From Adiantum capillus-veneris (lineage: Eukaryota > Streptophyta > Polypodiopsida > Polypodiales > Pteridaceae): 64,000 nucleotides of DNA. Location of the stretch: NCBI GenBank assembly GCA_014529385.2, contig CM043970.1, positions 48,501,279 to 48,565,278 of the forward strand, given 5' to 3'. The notes under the pieces are model-generated. The model worked only from the letters and a program-made list of their open reading frames with translations, ran no database searches and had not been told where the DNA came from. This document shows, piece by piece, positions 23,338-35,083 of this stretch (the first letter of the stretch is position 1; each line of letters begins with the position of its first letter). The translations under genes were made by a program, and so were the position numbers.

Positions 23338-24601
23338 CTATGCTGCTAGAGCTGCAGTACCATTAGACTTCAAGGGGCAATCCTTGGCGAAGTGTCCAAA
23401 GTTTTTACATTCAAAACATGCTCCAAAGTATGTTCCAAAGTTGAGCGGAATAGTAACAAGCCCAGATCTGACATTGATTACTATACGCTTAGGTTGCGTT
23501 TTTGACACCTCCCAGCCTATACAAACCCTATTTGAGGTTCTGTCAAACCCTCTCTTGCTAGGTATAAATAAGGGAGTGCCCAGTTGACTAGCGAGCAACC
23601 TAAGATTATCCCACAGCCAGCTAGGCAGTCCCACAAACTCAACCCAGACCGGATGAAACCCTTGTAGAGATTCAGGTGAGTCGCACACTGGCTCCCAAGG
23701 CACCACACAGACCGTAGTCCTATTAAATACTAGGGGCCCTTTGTTGAGGATCTTTTCCACATCGGAGCCCTCTTTGAATCTCACTGAACAAAACCCTTTA
23801 GCTAGGTAAAAAGTACTTTCAACTACTCCTCCATGACCAAGAATTTGAGGTCCCTGAAGCCATTGAATCATCTCAAACCTATTCGGGATTCTTCCACTAA
23901 ACCCAAATACCAGCATTAGCTAAGCTTGCTTGGCTAACTGTTTTTTGATAAGTGTTGGTGGAATCGCTACAGTAATAGCCTCAGCAACCTCCACTTGCTG
24001 TGGAAAAGACTTTCTCAAAGCAGAATAGGCCCGATCGGCCAACCTGTCTTCAACTAGCCCACCGTAATCTTTCTGGGAGCAAGTTCTTTTGTTTTTGTTA
24101 GGGCCGGCCTCAATCATTTTGTTGAATTCCATGAGCTCTTGCTGAAGTCTAGCTCTTGTATTCTGCAGCTTTCCTATAGTCCCCTTCACCCGATATCCCT
24201 TCTGATGAGCCTTTTTCATAATCCTTACAGTTAGGCCCCTTGAGTATGCTAGCAAACGAGATGCCTGCCTGCAAGCTATAGATGCACTTGACACTTTAAT
24301 AATGTTCGTACAGATGGCACCCTGAGGGACCGCGTCTTTGATTTTTTACCTCAAATTTGAACCCTTGAGCTGAGGCCATTTTCTCCCTTGTTTCCTCAAA
24401 GGGAACTTTTTCGATCGAGACAATTTTGTCCTTTTTTGTGGGTGAAGCTTTTGATGAATTGGGGCTCGCCATTGTCGCATCATCCAGCGGTCTGAAGACC
24501 GATCTTTTGCCTTCATCCATCGGCATGGCTAGCTCCATTTCGGGTATTTTACCCGCCACTAGCATCTTTGAGAATTTGTCAATATCGAGTTCCATTATCA
24601 A
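23338..24601 (-). pseudogene. L1-type LINE ORF1 (DUF4283-like, zinc knuckle)
   Basis: Starts at 24601 with MIMELDIDKFSKMLVAGK. After one frame change near 24295 and a stop near 23918 it continues into a DUF4283-like region (NRFEMIQWLQGPQILG, VWVEFVGLPSWLWD) and ends with a CCHC knuckle, CFECKNFGHFAKDC, near 23380. This is the usual RNA-binding ORF1 of plant L1 elements. Upstream (24602-24960) is probably 5' UTR. Confidence 0.8.
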
Positions 24602-25394
24602 GAGACTTGGTTAACCTCAAGACCCTAGGAGCAACAAGGCTTTACAACACTTAAATCAAAAGCAAGGGAGATAATCGATACTGCAAAGACTGTGCAAAAC
24701 AATACCACAAAGCAAAACAATATTCCTAAGGTAAAACCCCACAAAGTATAGGCCTTAGATAGTTATCGTGAGTATTAACTAATAATCATGAAGCTTGAGA
24801 AAATGGCCACGAAGGGCCAAGCCAAGCAAATAATCACGCAGAAGATGAATCTTGCCGCGAGTGAACCCTCTTAAGTGTAGAATGCAGATTCGGTGCAAGG
24901 GGGAGCTAGGTACCATCCTGGAGTGTAGAGCATAGGTTCGGAGAAAGATAAGGAGTTGAACCTCTGGGCTTAGCTATGAACGACCTGGTTGGACCCCACC
25001 AAAGCAAAATGCATCACTCAAGCTTAACAGGACTACACCATCTCCCTCAAGCTTGGGAGGACGACGCCCTCACACATACACCAGACTCACCGAAAGCCTT
25101 TCATTCCTGCTTGTTTGACCTATTCCAGAGACTCTTCATAGCAATCTTGATTCATCTGATGAGTTGGTCCATGTTTGAATTTACTTTTCTTGCCCACATT
25201 CAAGAGGTATTTTAAAAACCCCTCTACACACACACTTCATCATGAATTAAAAGACCCCTCTTCCTTCATAAATATGTAACGTTTTTTCAATTTTCCATTT
25301 TTGAACTGCCATTGTACATGTAATTCTGTAACTCTTTGGTATATAAAAAACTCCTCCACATGAACTCACATGCTACACTTACATATTTTGAGGT
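24602..25394. other. LINE 5' UTR and spacer
   Basis: Sequence to about 24960 is probably the LINE leader by position. 24961-25394 shows no gene. CATTCAAGAGG at 25197 also occurs at 7250 near the LINE junction, which may mark related LINE sequence. Confidence 0.4.
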
Positions 25395-25600
25395 GGACCC
25401 CTAAGGATATATGCCTTTAGAATGGGTTTCCATAAAAGACTACTTTCGAGCCATCTCCAGACATTCCACTCAAACCCGGATTCACAAATTGGCATTACAA
25501 CATTGTCAAGCTCTTTTATCACTTTGTTGACTAACATATCTCATAGCCATTTAGTTGAAACTCAGATGCCAAATGGTCAATGGATCCAAGAGATGATCTA
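25395..25600 (-). mobile_element. LINE scrap, same family as 7263-8396
   Basis: GGGTTTCCATAAAAGACTAC and following bases align with 8119-8290 (GGGTTTCCATAAGAGACTGC), including ACTTTGT and GGTCAATGG at matching spacing. Too short and diverged for coding analysis. Confidence 0.65.
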
Positions 25601-25960
25601 CTAAACTCACCTTTAAATGCTTAAACCTATTTTCCCATGTACCTGAGTACTAATCCAACTTAGCTCCCTTTGATATAAGACATGGTATTGGGGCATTTGC
25701 AAAGTTCTCTCCATTGTTGCACACTATGCCCCTTGAGGGTGCAATAGTCTTCCCTTCATACCCTACTTGAGTGCTCGGTTTTTATCACATTCAAGCTTGA
25801 TTTCCTCACATTTACAACCTCCTAACTACTTCATGGATGCTCAGTTATCACCCTCATCTCGATAATCCTCAAGCATCAAGAGTTATTAATCAAGTAAGCA
25901 TAAAGCATTTGACATGCTTCATTGATCCCATATGTCATATAATAACCTTTGAGGACATTG

Positions 25961-25962
<2 letters not shown>
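25601..25962. other. Spacer
   Basis: No gene or repeat recognised. Confidence 0.35.
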
Positions 25963-26054
<92 letters not shown>

Positions 26055-26160
26055 CATATATATATCTATCTATATTTATTTATTTATTTATATATACACA
26101 CACACACATATATATATATATGTATGTATGTGTACCTATGTATGTATACACACATATACA
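25963..26160. repeat. (CT)n(TA)n and related tracts
   Basis: About 40 bp of CT is followed by about 48 bp of TA, then short CATA, ATCT, TTTA and CA runs up to about 26155. Confidence 0.95.
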
Positions 26161-26254
26161 TCTTTTGATTTCTTTGTCTCTTTGGGAGATGGGACCAACC
26201 TTTCTCGCTTAACAAATCTTGAGTTTGACTTGTCCAATTTATCTCTAAGATCTC

Positions 26255-26286
26255 TTGGATATTTTTCTACAACATTAAAAATTCTT

Positions 26287-26343
<57 letters not shown>

Positions 26344-26383
26344 GGGAGATCTTGGGTTTTTTTACAACATAAAAAATATTCTC

Positions 26384-26452
<69 letters not shown>
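26255..26452 (+). repeat. Duplicated unit with (GT)n(GA)n
   Basis: Two copies of a unit start TTTTTCTACAACATTAAAAA and TTTTTTTACAACATAAAAAA. Each reaches TTCTC and then a GT tract followed by a GA tract (26289-26344 and 26383-26451). The unit, not just the dinucleotide, has been duplicated in tandem. Confidence 0.9.
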
Positions 26453-26455
<3 letters not shown>

Positions 26456-26497
26456 TATACATACATACATATACACACCCACATATACATATATACA

Positions 26498-26498
<1 letters not shown>

Positions 26499-26532
<34 letters not shown>
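26499..26532 (+). repeat. Compound microsatellite (GT)n(GA)n
   Basis: Third GT-to-GA tract in this cluster. Confidence 0.95.
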
Positions 26533-26776
26533 ATAAAAAATTCCTTTTATTGCCCGGATTAGTAGAGTGGTGATTAAATTTCCTTCTAAGGAAGATGGCT
26601 ACATTTTGAGATTTATTGGAGGTAGAACTTGTCTTTTTCTTCTCTCCCCCTTTATCTATCCATGTGTGTGCGCAGTCAACTCGCTATTTTATCGCAAGGA
26701 AAAATCCTTTTATCATCTTTTACCAAAAATCGAGGACTATTTGACATGAATAGTTATAAAAAATCAACCTCTCTTT

Positions 26777-26777
26777 C

Positions 26778-26838
<61 letters not shown>

Positions 26839-26841
26839 ACA
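26777..26841 (-). repeat. Compound microsatellite (TC)n(AC)n
   Basis: This is the GT-to-GA motif read on the opposite strand. Confidence 0.95.
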
Positions 26842-26975
26842 AAGGCACACACATCCGCGTTGGCAGTGGCTTATCTACAACTTTTAAGGCAATTCACGCA
26901 AGTAGATATGCTCCTACCAAATCTAGTAGGGGATTTCTCACGAACCTCCTCTCTTTGCAGATTCTCTCTCTCTCT

Positions 26976-26991
26976 CCCCCCCCCCCCCCCC
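26976..26991 (+). repeat. Poly(C) tract after (CT)n
   Basis: Sixteen consecutive C follow a short CT run. Confidence 0.9.
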
Positions 26992-27779
26992 ATGCCACAT
27001 ACTTGAGCTTCATCTAGGGTTGGTCCATGGATGGCCCAGCTTTGTTATAATTAGGCAAGCCTCCTCTCTTTGTAGAAGCATACTCAATGTTTGAGTCTTT
27101 GCTAGCGTCTCTATAATGTGCGTGCACATGCATACACACACTCACTGTAGTAATCGTTGAATTAGGGGAGGAAGGGGAACAACAGAGATGCCTAACGTTT
27201 AGCAATTTCTCAAGAAATTCATGAAAGAGTATAGAAGTGTCTCTTTCTAGTTATAATTACTTTTTAAAATTTTAAAATATAAATTTGCATAATTTTTATC
27301 ATTATTGGTCTCAAAACAAGTCCCTTAAAAAAAAACTAAATGTATATTTTCAAAAAATAAGACTTTCATTAAATTAAAAAATCTTGAGCTCTTGACTTTA
27401 GCCTCTTAACTTGTGTGCCTGTCATGTCATACGTGGGAAGAAAGAAGGATTGAGAGAGAATAGTGGACTTTGAGAACAAAGGGCAATAGAGATGTGACTA
27501 TTAGAATAGATTAGCATAAGTCTTTTTCAGAATACAAAAGTCTTTGTTCAATGTTTTTTTTTTGAAATGCTCTTGTTTTAAATTTACCCGGGCTTCTTCA
27601 AAGCCAATAATTAATATCTTCACATATTAAACAAATTAATATCCGACAAATTTGCTACATGAAGGAAGGAGATGAAGGAGAAGCTCTACCTCCATGCGTC
27701 ACAATATATGTGGATCTGATCACATATTACCCCGCTAGATTACGCGTTATGAAGCTTGACCGGAGGGCACAGGATGCGT
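26992..27779. other. Upstream region of the dirigent gene
   Basis: AT-rich, without coding signal. The last 100 bp become GC-richer toward the promoter. Confidence 0.5.
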
Positions 27780-27787
27780 GTATAATA
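27780..27787 (+). promoter_or_regulatory. TATA-like box of the dirigent gene
   Basis: TATAATAA lies 81 bp before the chosen ATG at 27868, a normal distance for a plant promoter with a short leader. Confidence 0.5.
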
Positions 27788-27867
27788 AGGGCTCTGCATT
27801 GGCTCTTCGGATCACGACAAGCCGAGTAGCATCTGTTGCTAGCTCCCCAAGATCATCTCTGCTAGAA

Positions 27868-28395
27868 ATGGCGATGGCCTTAGCTGGAGGTGCCGTGCAG
27901 CTGGCCGCTATTCTCGTGCTGGCGACGGTGGCTGCCACAGCTGCGCCGCCTCCAAAGCCATTCAGAAAGGCGGAGCTGTCGTACTATGTGCAGGTGCATC
28001 AGGGGCAGCCTAACTTGGGGATAATGCTGCAGCCAATCAACAGCTCATACAGCAATGCGCTGGGGCTCACCATAGTCTTCGCCCTCACAATGACGCAGGG
28101 GCAGGCCAACTCATCGAAGGCCGTGGGCGTGGCCCGCGGCTATACTGTGGCCACCAGCTACGACACCAACTACTCGTCCCTCGAGACCGAGATCGTCAGC
28201 TACGACGATGGCGTTTACAACGGGACCGTCCACTTCCAAGCCATGCTCGACGGCTCCGATCCCGCTGAGGTGGCCGTCCTTGGCGGCACTGGCAGCTTTC
28301 GTGGCGTTCGGGGCTGGGGCACCATTTCTCAAGTCGTTAACAACCCGCCTCACCTCGTCTACCTCCACACTCTCTTCTTCACTAGATTTCACTAA
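27868..28395 (+). CDS. Dirigent-like secreted protein
   Basis: 175 residues, intronless. The ATG at 27868 is preferred over an in-frame one at 27778 because it opens a signal peptide (hydrophobic stretch AAILVLATVAATA, cleavage expected near residues 24-26) and the family length is about 180. The dirigent beta-barrel core follows: AELSYYVQVHQG, a stretch around LGLTIVFALT, ARGYTVATSYD, VYNGTVHFQAML, and the hallmark AVLGGTGSFRGVRGWGTI near the C-terminus. Four N-glycosylation sequons (NSS, NSS, NYS, NGT) suit an apoplastic protein. Dirigents guide phenoxy-radical coupling in lignan and lignin-like metabolism. The HD and DD positions of canonical members are not conserved here, so the substrate is unknown. 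The gene is GC-rich against AT-rich surroundings and no break is seen. Confidence 0.85.
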   Translation: MAMALAGGAVQLAAILVLATVAATAAPPPKPFRKAELSYYVQVHQGQPNLGIMLQPINSSYSNALGLTIVFALTMTQGQANSSKAVGVARGYTVATSYDTNYSSLETEIVSYDDGVYNGTVHFQAMLDGSDPAEVAVLGGTGSFRGVRGWGTISQVVNNPPHLVYLHTLFFTRFH

Positions 28396-28415
28396 CCCTT
28401 CTTACAGTTGTATGT

Positions 28416-28418
<3 letters not shown>

Positions 28419-28447
<29 letters not shown>
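28419..28447. repeat. (GA)n in the dirigent 3' UTR
   Basis: About 14 GA units, 24 bp after the stop codon. Confidence 0.95.
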
Positions 28448-29347
28448 CAATATAATGTAAGTACTTTATGGCTTTCTAAAAGAAGCTTTAGAGGAGAGTT
28501 GGGTTATGCATACTTTCAATACTTTCAATGTTTTCAGTAATGATTACTTTCTTTAAATGTTATTTCAATTTTAAAATAGTAAATGGACCTTTTCATTTCA
28601 CATCTTGACATGTCTTGATTTTTTTTGCATTCTATTGTTTTAGAATGTTAAAGTGAAGCTTCACCTTGCATAATTCTAGTAAATTCTGTGAATATACACA
28701 GACACATATACATTTGTTTATATTTATATTTATACTTATACTTACACACGCATATATTCATACATACATACATACTACATACATACATATATATATATAT
28801 GAGTTCTTTTTCTTTAACATTTCATTTCACATCTTCCATGGCTTGACTTTTCTTGCATTCTATAACTTAATTCTAATCAATATTCAAGAAATTCTCTTTT
28901 ATTGACGACTGGCATAAATTTAAAATTTGCAAGATTCTTGAACTATTTTCTCACATATTTTACCAACTTGCAAGATTTTTGAACTATTTGCAACTAGCTA
29001 GTCTGGATTTTCAAGCGGCTCAATGCTAAGTTGAGGCAATCCTTTCTCAAACACATATTCCACTTAAACTCAACCTAGTGATTTTATCACTTTCTAATTG
29101 TTTTAGAAACCCATCGTGACTCTTACACTTGTTTTCCATATATGTATATATATAACTAGTCTTGTTTGGTGGGTGTCCCTATTGAACGTCTGTAGAACAT
29201 AACACGATATACACAGATTGATATCAAGCATCTAACACTGAAGTAAACAAGTACAAAGTGTATCAACAAACTTTTAAAAAAAAAATTGCATGTGTATTTA
29301 TTACTCCAAATCAAGTGTAGTCAATTTTTGTCCATTTTTCATAGAAC

Positions 29348-29348
<1 letters not shown>
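28448..29348. other. AT-rich spacer with short TA/CATA repeats
   Basis: Includes (TA)n at about 28788-28800 and CATACATA runs before it. No gene seen. Confidence 0.4.
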
Positions 29349-29391
<43 letters not shown>

Positions 29392-29420
29392 GGGGGAGAG
29401 AGGGGGAGAGAGAGAGAGAT
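29349..29420 (+). repeat. Compound microsatellite (GT)n(GA)n
   Basis: About 20 bp of GT, then GA interrupted twice by GGGG. Confidence 0.95.
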
Positions 29421-30389
29421 GTTGTCATAGTCAAAGGGAGAAAGGAGTCTTGGTTGTCGATCACTAAAACAAAGCACATTTGAGGAAGAAAACGATGGGA
29501 TAAAAGGTTTTCCTTGTGTTAAAGAAAGTTTATTCAGAGGAGGTTGGGTTGCAATATATAAAATGCATTGCCAAACAAGTACATGTGTAGATTCACAACA
29601 ACCACCTAGGAATATAGTAAACATGTACATAGTGCATCTAATAATGCAATACTAATAAGTTGAATTGTCCAATTGTGAGAAAACAAGTGTGTATCTTTTG
29701 TATATATAGATATGATAATCGAGATTGAGCAAAGCATGTAGCTAGACTAAACTCAAGGTAGCATTGACAAACTCAAAAAATACACAAAACATCAACAGAC
29801 TATAAAAATTAAATTGCACTACCAACTTGATAATCGTGTATGCGTGTCATCCAATTATGCAAGCCAAAGGACAATTTTTGAGTCAAGCTACATAAAAGCA
29901 ATGTGAATAGTCAAACATTTCATCTTGCAGTGAATCTTCATGGGGTGAAAACGCTAAGTATATAGTGCACCTCATGCACAAGTTCTATACAAAAGTATGG
30001 CACTGGAGAGTTTGCACTGTGGTCAGAGTTGGTACTTTGATTTGACATCCGACTTCTCTCTGCCATTAGGGTCAGAAAGCCCAAGGCATGGTCTCTTCGT
30101 CTTTTCTACCTTCTCTCATATTGATCTTGTCTACCACAATCTCATCATGGTGTGCATCATGTCTACTACAATCTCCATCATCATCTCTTTACAACTTCTG
30201 CCATCTTGTCAATTATCACATTCACTCCTATTACCATGTCTACCATCACCGCTAATTTTTTCAGACTTATGTGTTGTTCCTCTTGTTCCAATCTAGCTTG
30301 ATGCTCAAGCTTATTTGATTCTCCCAAGGAAGGTTGAGATCTTCTTTTTTTATTGCGAGCTTTGTTTATAAAGCCTATCCAATAAAAGA
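29421..30389. other. Spacer
   Basis: No coding signal convincing enough to call. Confidence 0.35.
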
Positions 30390-31735
30390 CTAGCTATGGT
30401 TGAAGTTATGGTGGTGGATGCAAATGATTGAAGACGTAGGATTCCAAGAGGGCTTCCACAAAGGACACGTACCATACCAAAAGATGTTGCCAAAGGCGCC
30501 ATCAAGTCCACTTGCATGCATTGCTTTGCTAGCTGGAGGGATACTAATGGTTTCTTCTTGTATGCATACTTGCTTTTGGGGGGAAACAACATGAATGTTG
30601 GTGAGAGAACTTTTTCCGAAGTAGTCAAGAAGAGTTTTGACTAAAATTTCACGATTTCCTCTCACCAAAATCTACTTATGAGTAGGTACTGCACCCTCAA
30701 CCCATGTGGAAGCATGGAATTCACACCTCTTCATCTCTCGCTTTCGCAAGCCTGTATAGTACCAAGCCAATATATAGGACATGCTGGAAACCCTTGACAA
30801 TAACGGTCCTATCATGCTACGATAAAAAACCTGGAGATTTCATACCTTGATGTTTTATGGGATAGCTAGCACAAATTTCCCTCTAGACCAACTTTCATTC
30901 ATGAGATTAGAGCATGTCCTACAAATATTACACAATTTGTTGCAAGAGAATCGCTCTTCCACCACACATGTCATACACTAGTGTCCAAATCTTGCTCGGA
31001 CAAGGGAACCCCAAAATGTGTTGGAAGAAGAGTTCAACATCAGTTTCACGAAAGTCACTAATGGTTGCATACGTATACCTAGTTGTAGATGTTTGTTGGT
31101 CCAACAAGAGCATGAAGTAATAGTCTCATGTCGTTAAGACTACGCTAGCAAGTCTCTCTTGCTTAGTTATTCCAACAAAAAAATCTAAGAAATCTCTACA
31201 ACTTGTACTCATTAGCATCATTTGAGGATCATTTTTGCATCACGTTGGCTTCATCGATGACGAAACTAGGAAACCTTCTATCTTTCTACTATGCCATATA
31301 CAACAATAAAGCTTTCAAGGAAAGCTGAATCTATGCATGTTGCTCATGTATTTGTTTGTTGTGGAAGTATAAAGAAAATTGGGTATCATGTTGTCTCTAG
31401 TTGAAATCATTTTGTGACAAAGTCTTTGAGAGCGATGCATTTGTGTCTACATGTATTCTGTTCATGAGCTCATCAAGAGAGTAGTTACTTGAAAACCCAT
31501 CTTTAAGCCTCCCAGTGAAGGATTTTGCATTGGTGTAGTCCCCAAAACGCATGTCAATCAAGATCACAATGGAATCCTACTTGGCAAGTTGTTTGAGGAT
31601 AGTGGAGTTACCACATTTGGATGGACCTGTGAGAACAAGAATCTATTTATAAAGAAACTTCAAATAAGTGATCTCATTTGTCTTGTCAAAAAAAAAAATT
31701 CCTTTGTCTAACTCTTCTGGGTGAGATCGATGAGA
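30390..31735 (-). pseudogene. P-loop ATPase pseudogene (archaeal-ATPase-like)
   Basis: Minus-strand blocks occur in the order expected for an ATPase_2-type P-loop protein. FFFFDKTNEITYLKFLYK leads into ILVLTGPSKCGNSTILKQ at about 31600-31640 (Walker A, with N replacing the usual lysine). FVIDEANVMQK near 31245-31275 is a good Walker B. DMCGGRAILLQQIV near 30930-30970 resembles the GG-hR-LL sensor region, and a C-terminal block lies at 30390-30668. Stops and frame changes separate every block, and the Walker A lysine is lost, so the gene is dead. The family call is from motifs only. Confidence 0.5.
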
Positions 31736-31875
31736 TGAACTCTATTAACAATTTGTTAGAATAGGCTATTCTAGCTTCTAGCCCTATGCAGATCTTTGAA
31801 CCGAGGGACAAGTATTGATCGAGTTGCATATTTTGTCTCTCAAAGAGTTAAGTGGAGGTGAAGGATTGGTAGTCA

Positions 31876-34062
31876 GTGTGTAGGGCTAAGAAATTCTTAC
31901 AAGATCTTATAAATCATATGAAAGAGAAGCAAAGTGATTGTGTGGAGAGCTTCTCATACACTCGACAGTCAACGCAAGCGATCAAAAAGGTACTTCTTTT
32001 TAGAGGCGATCAAAGAAAAATCATGGCATCATCTTCAACATTGGATTATATTCCAATTGACGGCTCGGATTGAGCCAACCGAAGTAAGGACTCTATTAAA
32101 GGAACAAATACCCAAACATTTTGGAGAGTACTATCATATAGGGAGAACGATGCCATACGAAAAACAAAAGAAAAAATACGAAAAACAAAAAAGTTCAATC
32201 TGCTACAGTGAGATACTATAAAATGCGAGAAGAAGATTGTGAAGGAAAACTTATATTTGTCATGAAATTGGATGAGGCTCAAATTCAAAAATGTCAAAAA
32301 ATGAAAAGAGTATCCATATCCCTAATGAACAGAGCATTGGATTATAGCCAAGGTAAGCTTGATTCCCCATACCACAAAACTAAATCAGAAATGGAGCTAT
32401 GGTGGATTGGAGTAGCTCAAATACTAGTAGAAAACCATGATACATTGAAATGGCACTTGAGTGTCGACCTTAACACTAGTTTTGTAATTGGAGACTTAAG
32501 TGTCCTGAGACACTAAAGTGTCCTCTTTTTCTACCAAGTTTTGGCAATTTATTTGTCAAGCTAGAAAGGAGTTTTTTACACTTTGCTTCTACCATAGATT
32601 GGTTATGAGGGAAAGAAAACACTGGATTTATCTCCATATCAAAAAATAATCTGTATGGAGAGAATTCTGATAAGTTCTAAGACATAAATTTTACCTGTTT
32701 TGCCAAAAAAACATAAAATTATTATATCTTTTTGTAGAGATGGCCTTTTTTATGTTTATAAAAGCCAAGTGTTAGCACTTAGTGTTACAAAACAATAGAA
32801 TGCACTTCAAAGATATGTTTTCATGTCACATGCAAGCTATAGACATAATTTTATACTTGAGCATGTGTTGAATAAGAGCATAATTTTGGTCTTCCAAAGG
32901 CCCCCTCATGAAATTGGTACTATTCTAGTGCAATTTGACAACTACAACTGACTTTATATGTTTAAACCAAGAAACTACGTATTTTTTGGGCTCCCGAACT
33001 CAATTAAATCTCATTACTTGAACTCTATCTTGATTTTTTTATCGTGCAAAAACTCTTGAAAATCTAGAGTTCTCCATAATAACATTGAAACCAAGGTTTT
33101 AGGCGCCCCAATTTTGTATGTACCACATACTTTGATACATTTAGTTGATAAGTTTGATATTATTTGAGGTTTTGAATGCTTATGTCTCAAGAATGAAAAT
33201 ATGAAAGTTTTCTCTTATGCAGTTTTGAATATTTAAAATGATCCAATAATTACTGCATACCAAAGCCCTTCTACTTGCCACCTTGAGTGCTCAATGGAAA
33301 GGGCAAGCAATATATCACTTTCTAAAACTTACAAATACATCAGAAACACATTTTTCTTTGTATACAATCATATGCTTGAAATGACCATATCAAACACATG
33401 GAACTTTCCATTATTTTATATACTCCAAAGTCAACGTTTTTTCACATGAAACTTTCAATTAACTATAGCAAAATTGTGGAAGAGTCACCTAAAATTTTCT
33501 ACAAGGTCGCTTTATTTTTTCTTGAGCTTATAAAGGCGAGTTCTTCAAAGCGTCAATCGCAGTCTTACGAGGGTCAACTTGATGAGTATAGTTCTTGATC
33601 AAGATAGATTCTAAAATGCAAGTTTATATTTTTAAAAGACCCTCTAGATAACATATTTAATCATGTCAAGAGTGTTTTCTTAAATAAACCTTCTAATGCA
33701 AGTAGCATTTAATTTAAATTTGTTAAAAAAGGATACTTAAAGTGTCGTGTTTTGGTACCAAACTAGTGTTAAGGCATTGAAGTGCATGTTTGGTGTATGT
33801 GGAGGTGCCAAAACCAAGTATCCATGTTTGTATTTCATGGCAAGCACTAGAACGACAGGACGGCTTGCAAAACATGAGGTTGGAAAACCACCATCAACAA
33901 ATAGTGTGAACGTCATTGACTATCCATCGTCTTCTATGCTTTGGGATCCAATTCTAGCAATAGATTTAAGAAATGTTTATTTATGTTCAATGCATGTAGA
34001 GATTAGAATCTTGGACAAATTGCTTCGCCTCCATCTTGATTATGCATATTCTATTAAGCCGG
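31876..34062 (+). pseudogene. Coding remnant of unrecognised family, cut by a transposon
   Basis: I do not recognise the family. From 32208 one frame reads RYYKMREEDCEGKLIF, LDEAQIQKCQKMKRVSISL and TLKWHLSVDL, and is then cut at 32473. The same frame resumes after 33772 with ALKCMFGVCGGAKTKYPCL and continues to SMHVEIRILDKLLRLHLDYA, ending at 34062 where an LTR begins. Removing the inserted element plus one TTAA joins the two parts without a frame change. Upstream (31876-32207) coding-like sequence occurs in two other frames, so this copy is broken there too. It could be a host gene or a domesticated or old DNA-transposon protein. Confidence 0.5.
32474..33768. mobile_element. Non-autonomous DNA transposon with TTAA target duplication
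   Basis: 1295 bp, AT-rich, no long ORF. The terminal inverted repeats begin CACTAGTTT at 32474 and end AAACTAGTG at 33768. TTAA lies directly outside both ends (32470-32473 and 33769-33772). The copies of the TIR diverge after about nine bases. AGTGTC occurs subterminally at both ends, and at the 5' end forms an AGTGTC-CTGA-GACACT hairpin. A 4-bp TTAA duplication is typical of piggyBac-type transposition; the CACTA start alone would suggest CACTA elements, but those make 3-bp duplications. Confidence 0.8.
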
Positions 34063-34560
34063 TGTCGGGGGATAAGTGTTCGAAACTTGAGCCAGGTAAG
34101 CACCGGGTTGTTGGCTGTGGAAAAACTGAGAGTGAAAAATTGTCGCGGCGCACAATACAACAACAATTAATTACTCGGTAATACTATCGATTCACAAAAC
34201 TTGCTTGAAATTTGGTAACACCGACAAAACTGATACTCAATCGAGAAGAAGTGTCGTTAACGACACCATTAAATAATGCTAATGACAGTTAAGGAGCTTA
34301 AACTCCCATTACAGATCACTCCGAGCCGTTAACGGCTCCGCAATCCATCAAAAAGATATAATTAGACTAATTTGCCTGCTGACGAGGAAAATCCTATTGT
34401 GTCGATTCTATCTGTTGGATTTGTCTTCAATCAATGTCTATGCCGAAAGTATTTCTTCTCCTATGACTTCTTACAAGCCCTTGATGATATCTCCTTGCCT
34501 AAGCCGATGAGGAATAGTCTCCTTGGTTGCCTTGGTTACAAAGCCTTTGCTTGAGCCTTG

Positions 34561-34561
<1 letters not shown>

Positions 34562-34609
<48 letters not shown>
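34562..34609. repeat. (GA)n microsatellite
   Basis: About 24 GA units within the putative LTR. Confidence 0.95.
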
Positions 34610-34613
<4 letters not shown>

Positions 34614-35046
34614 TAGCTTTCCTTCCCTTCGTTGTTGGTCTCCTTGAACTCCCTCGCCTTCTTCACCTTCTTCTTCTCTTGCTCGTTTTCTTGCTTCGAG
34701 ATCCCCTTTTGTTTCCTTTCTAATCACTATCCAAGCTCGAGAGCAAGAGCGACGTCCCTACTCAAGATTGCTTGCTTGCCTTCTCCCTCCTCGCCTTGGT
34801 TGCAACTTGCAAATCCCTTGAGCTCTTCCCCCTTCTTTGCCATTTGCTTCCCTCGAGAACGAGAGCGAGAGAGAGAGGGAGAACTCCCTTTGCTTATGCT
34901 GAGGACGAGCCGAAGCCATTGCTTGTGTTGGAGATTGGAGATCAAGAGCTCCCAAGAGCTCGCCTTCTTGCCCGTTTCTTGTTAACCCCTCAATTCTTGC
35001 ATGCAAAGTCCCCTCACATGCGAGAAAAATCGCATTTTATAGCTCT

Positions 35047-35047
<1 letters not shown>

Positions 35048-35083
<36 letters not shown>
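35048..35083 (+). repeat. 36-nt poly(C) tract
   Basis: Thirty-six consecutive C, the longest of four or more poly(C) tracts in the window. The length may be approximate because homopolymers are hard to assemble. Confidence 0.9.

Noticed and set aside
25150-25175. Hammerhead ribozyme core (CTGATGAG)
   Set aside because: No CGAAA-type partner or flanking stems; same for CTGATGAG at 3694 and 24208.
25837-26562. 241-codon open frame on the plus strand
   Set aside because: Made almost wholly of translated microsatellites (LS, YI, VC, RE repeats); not a gene.
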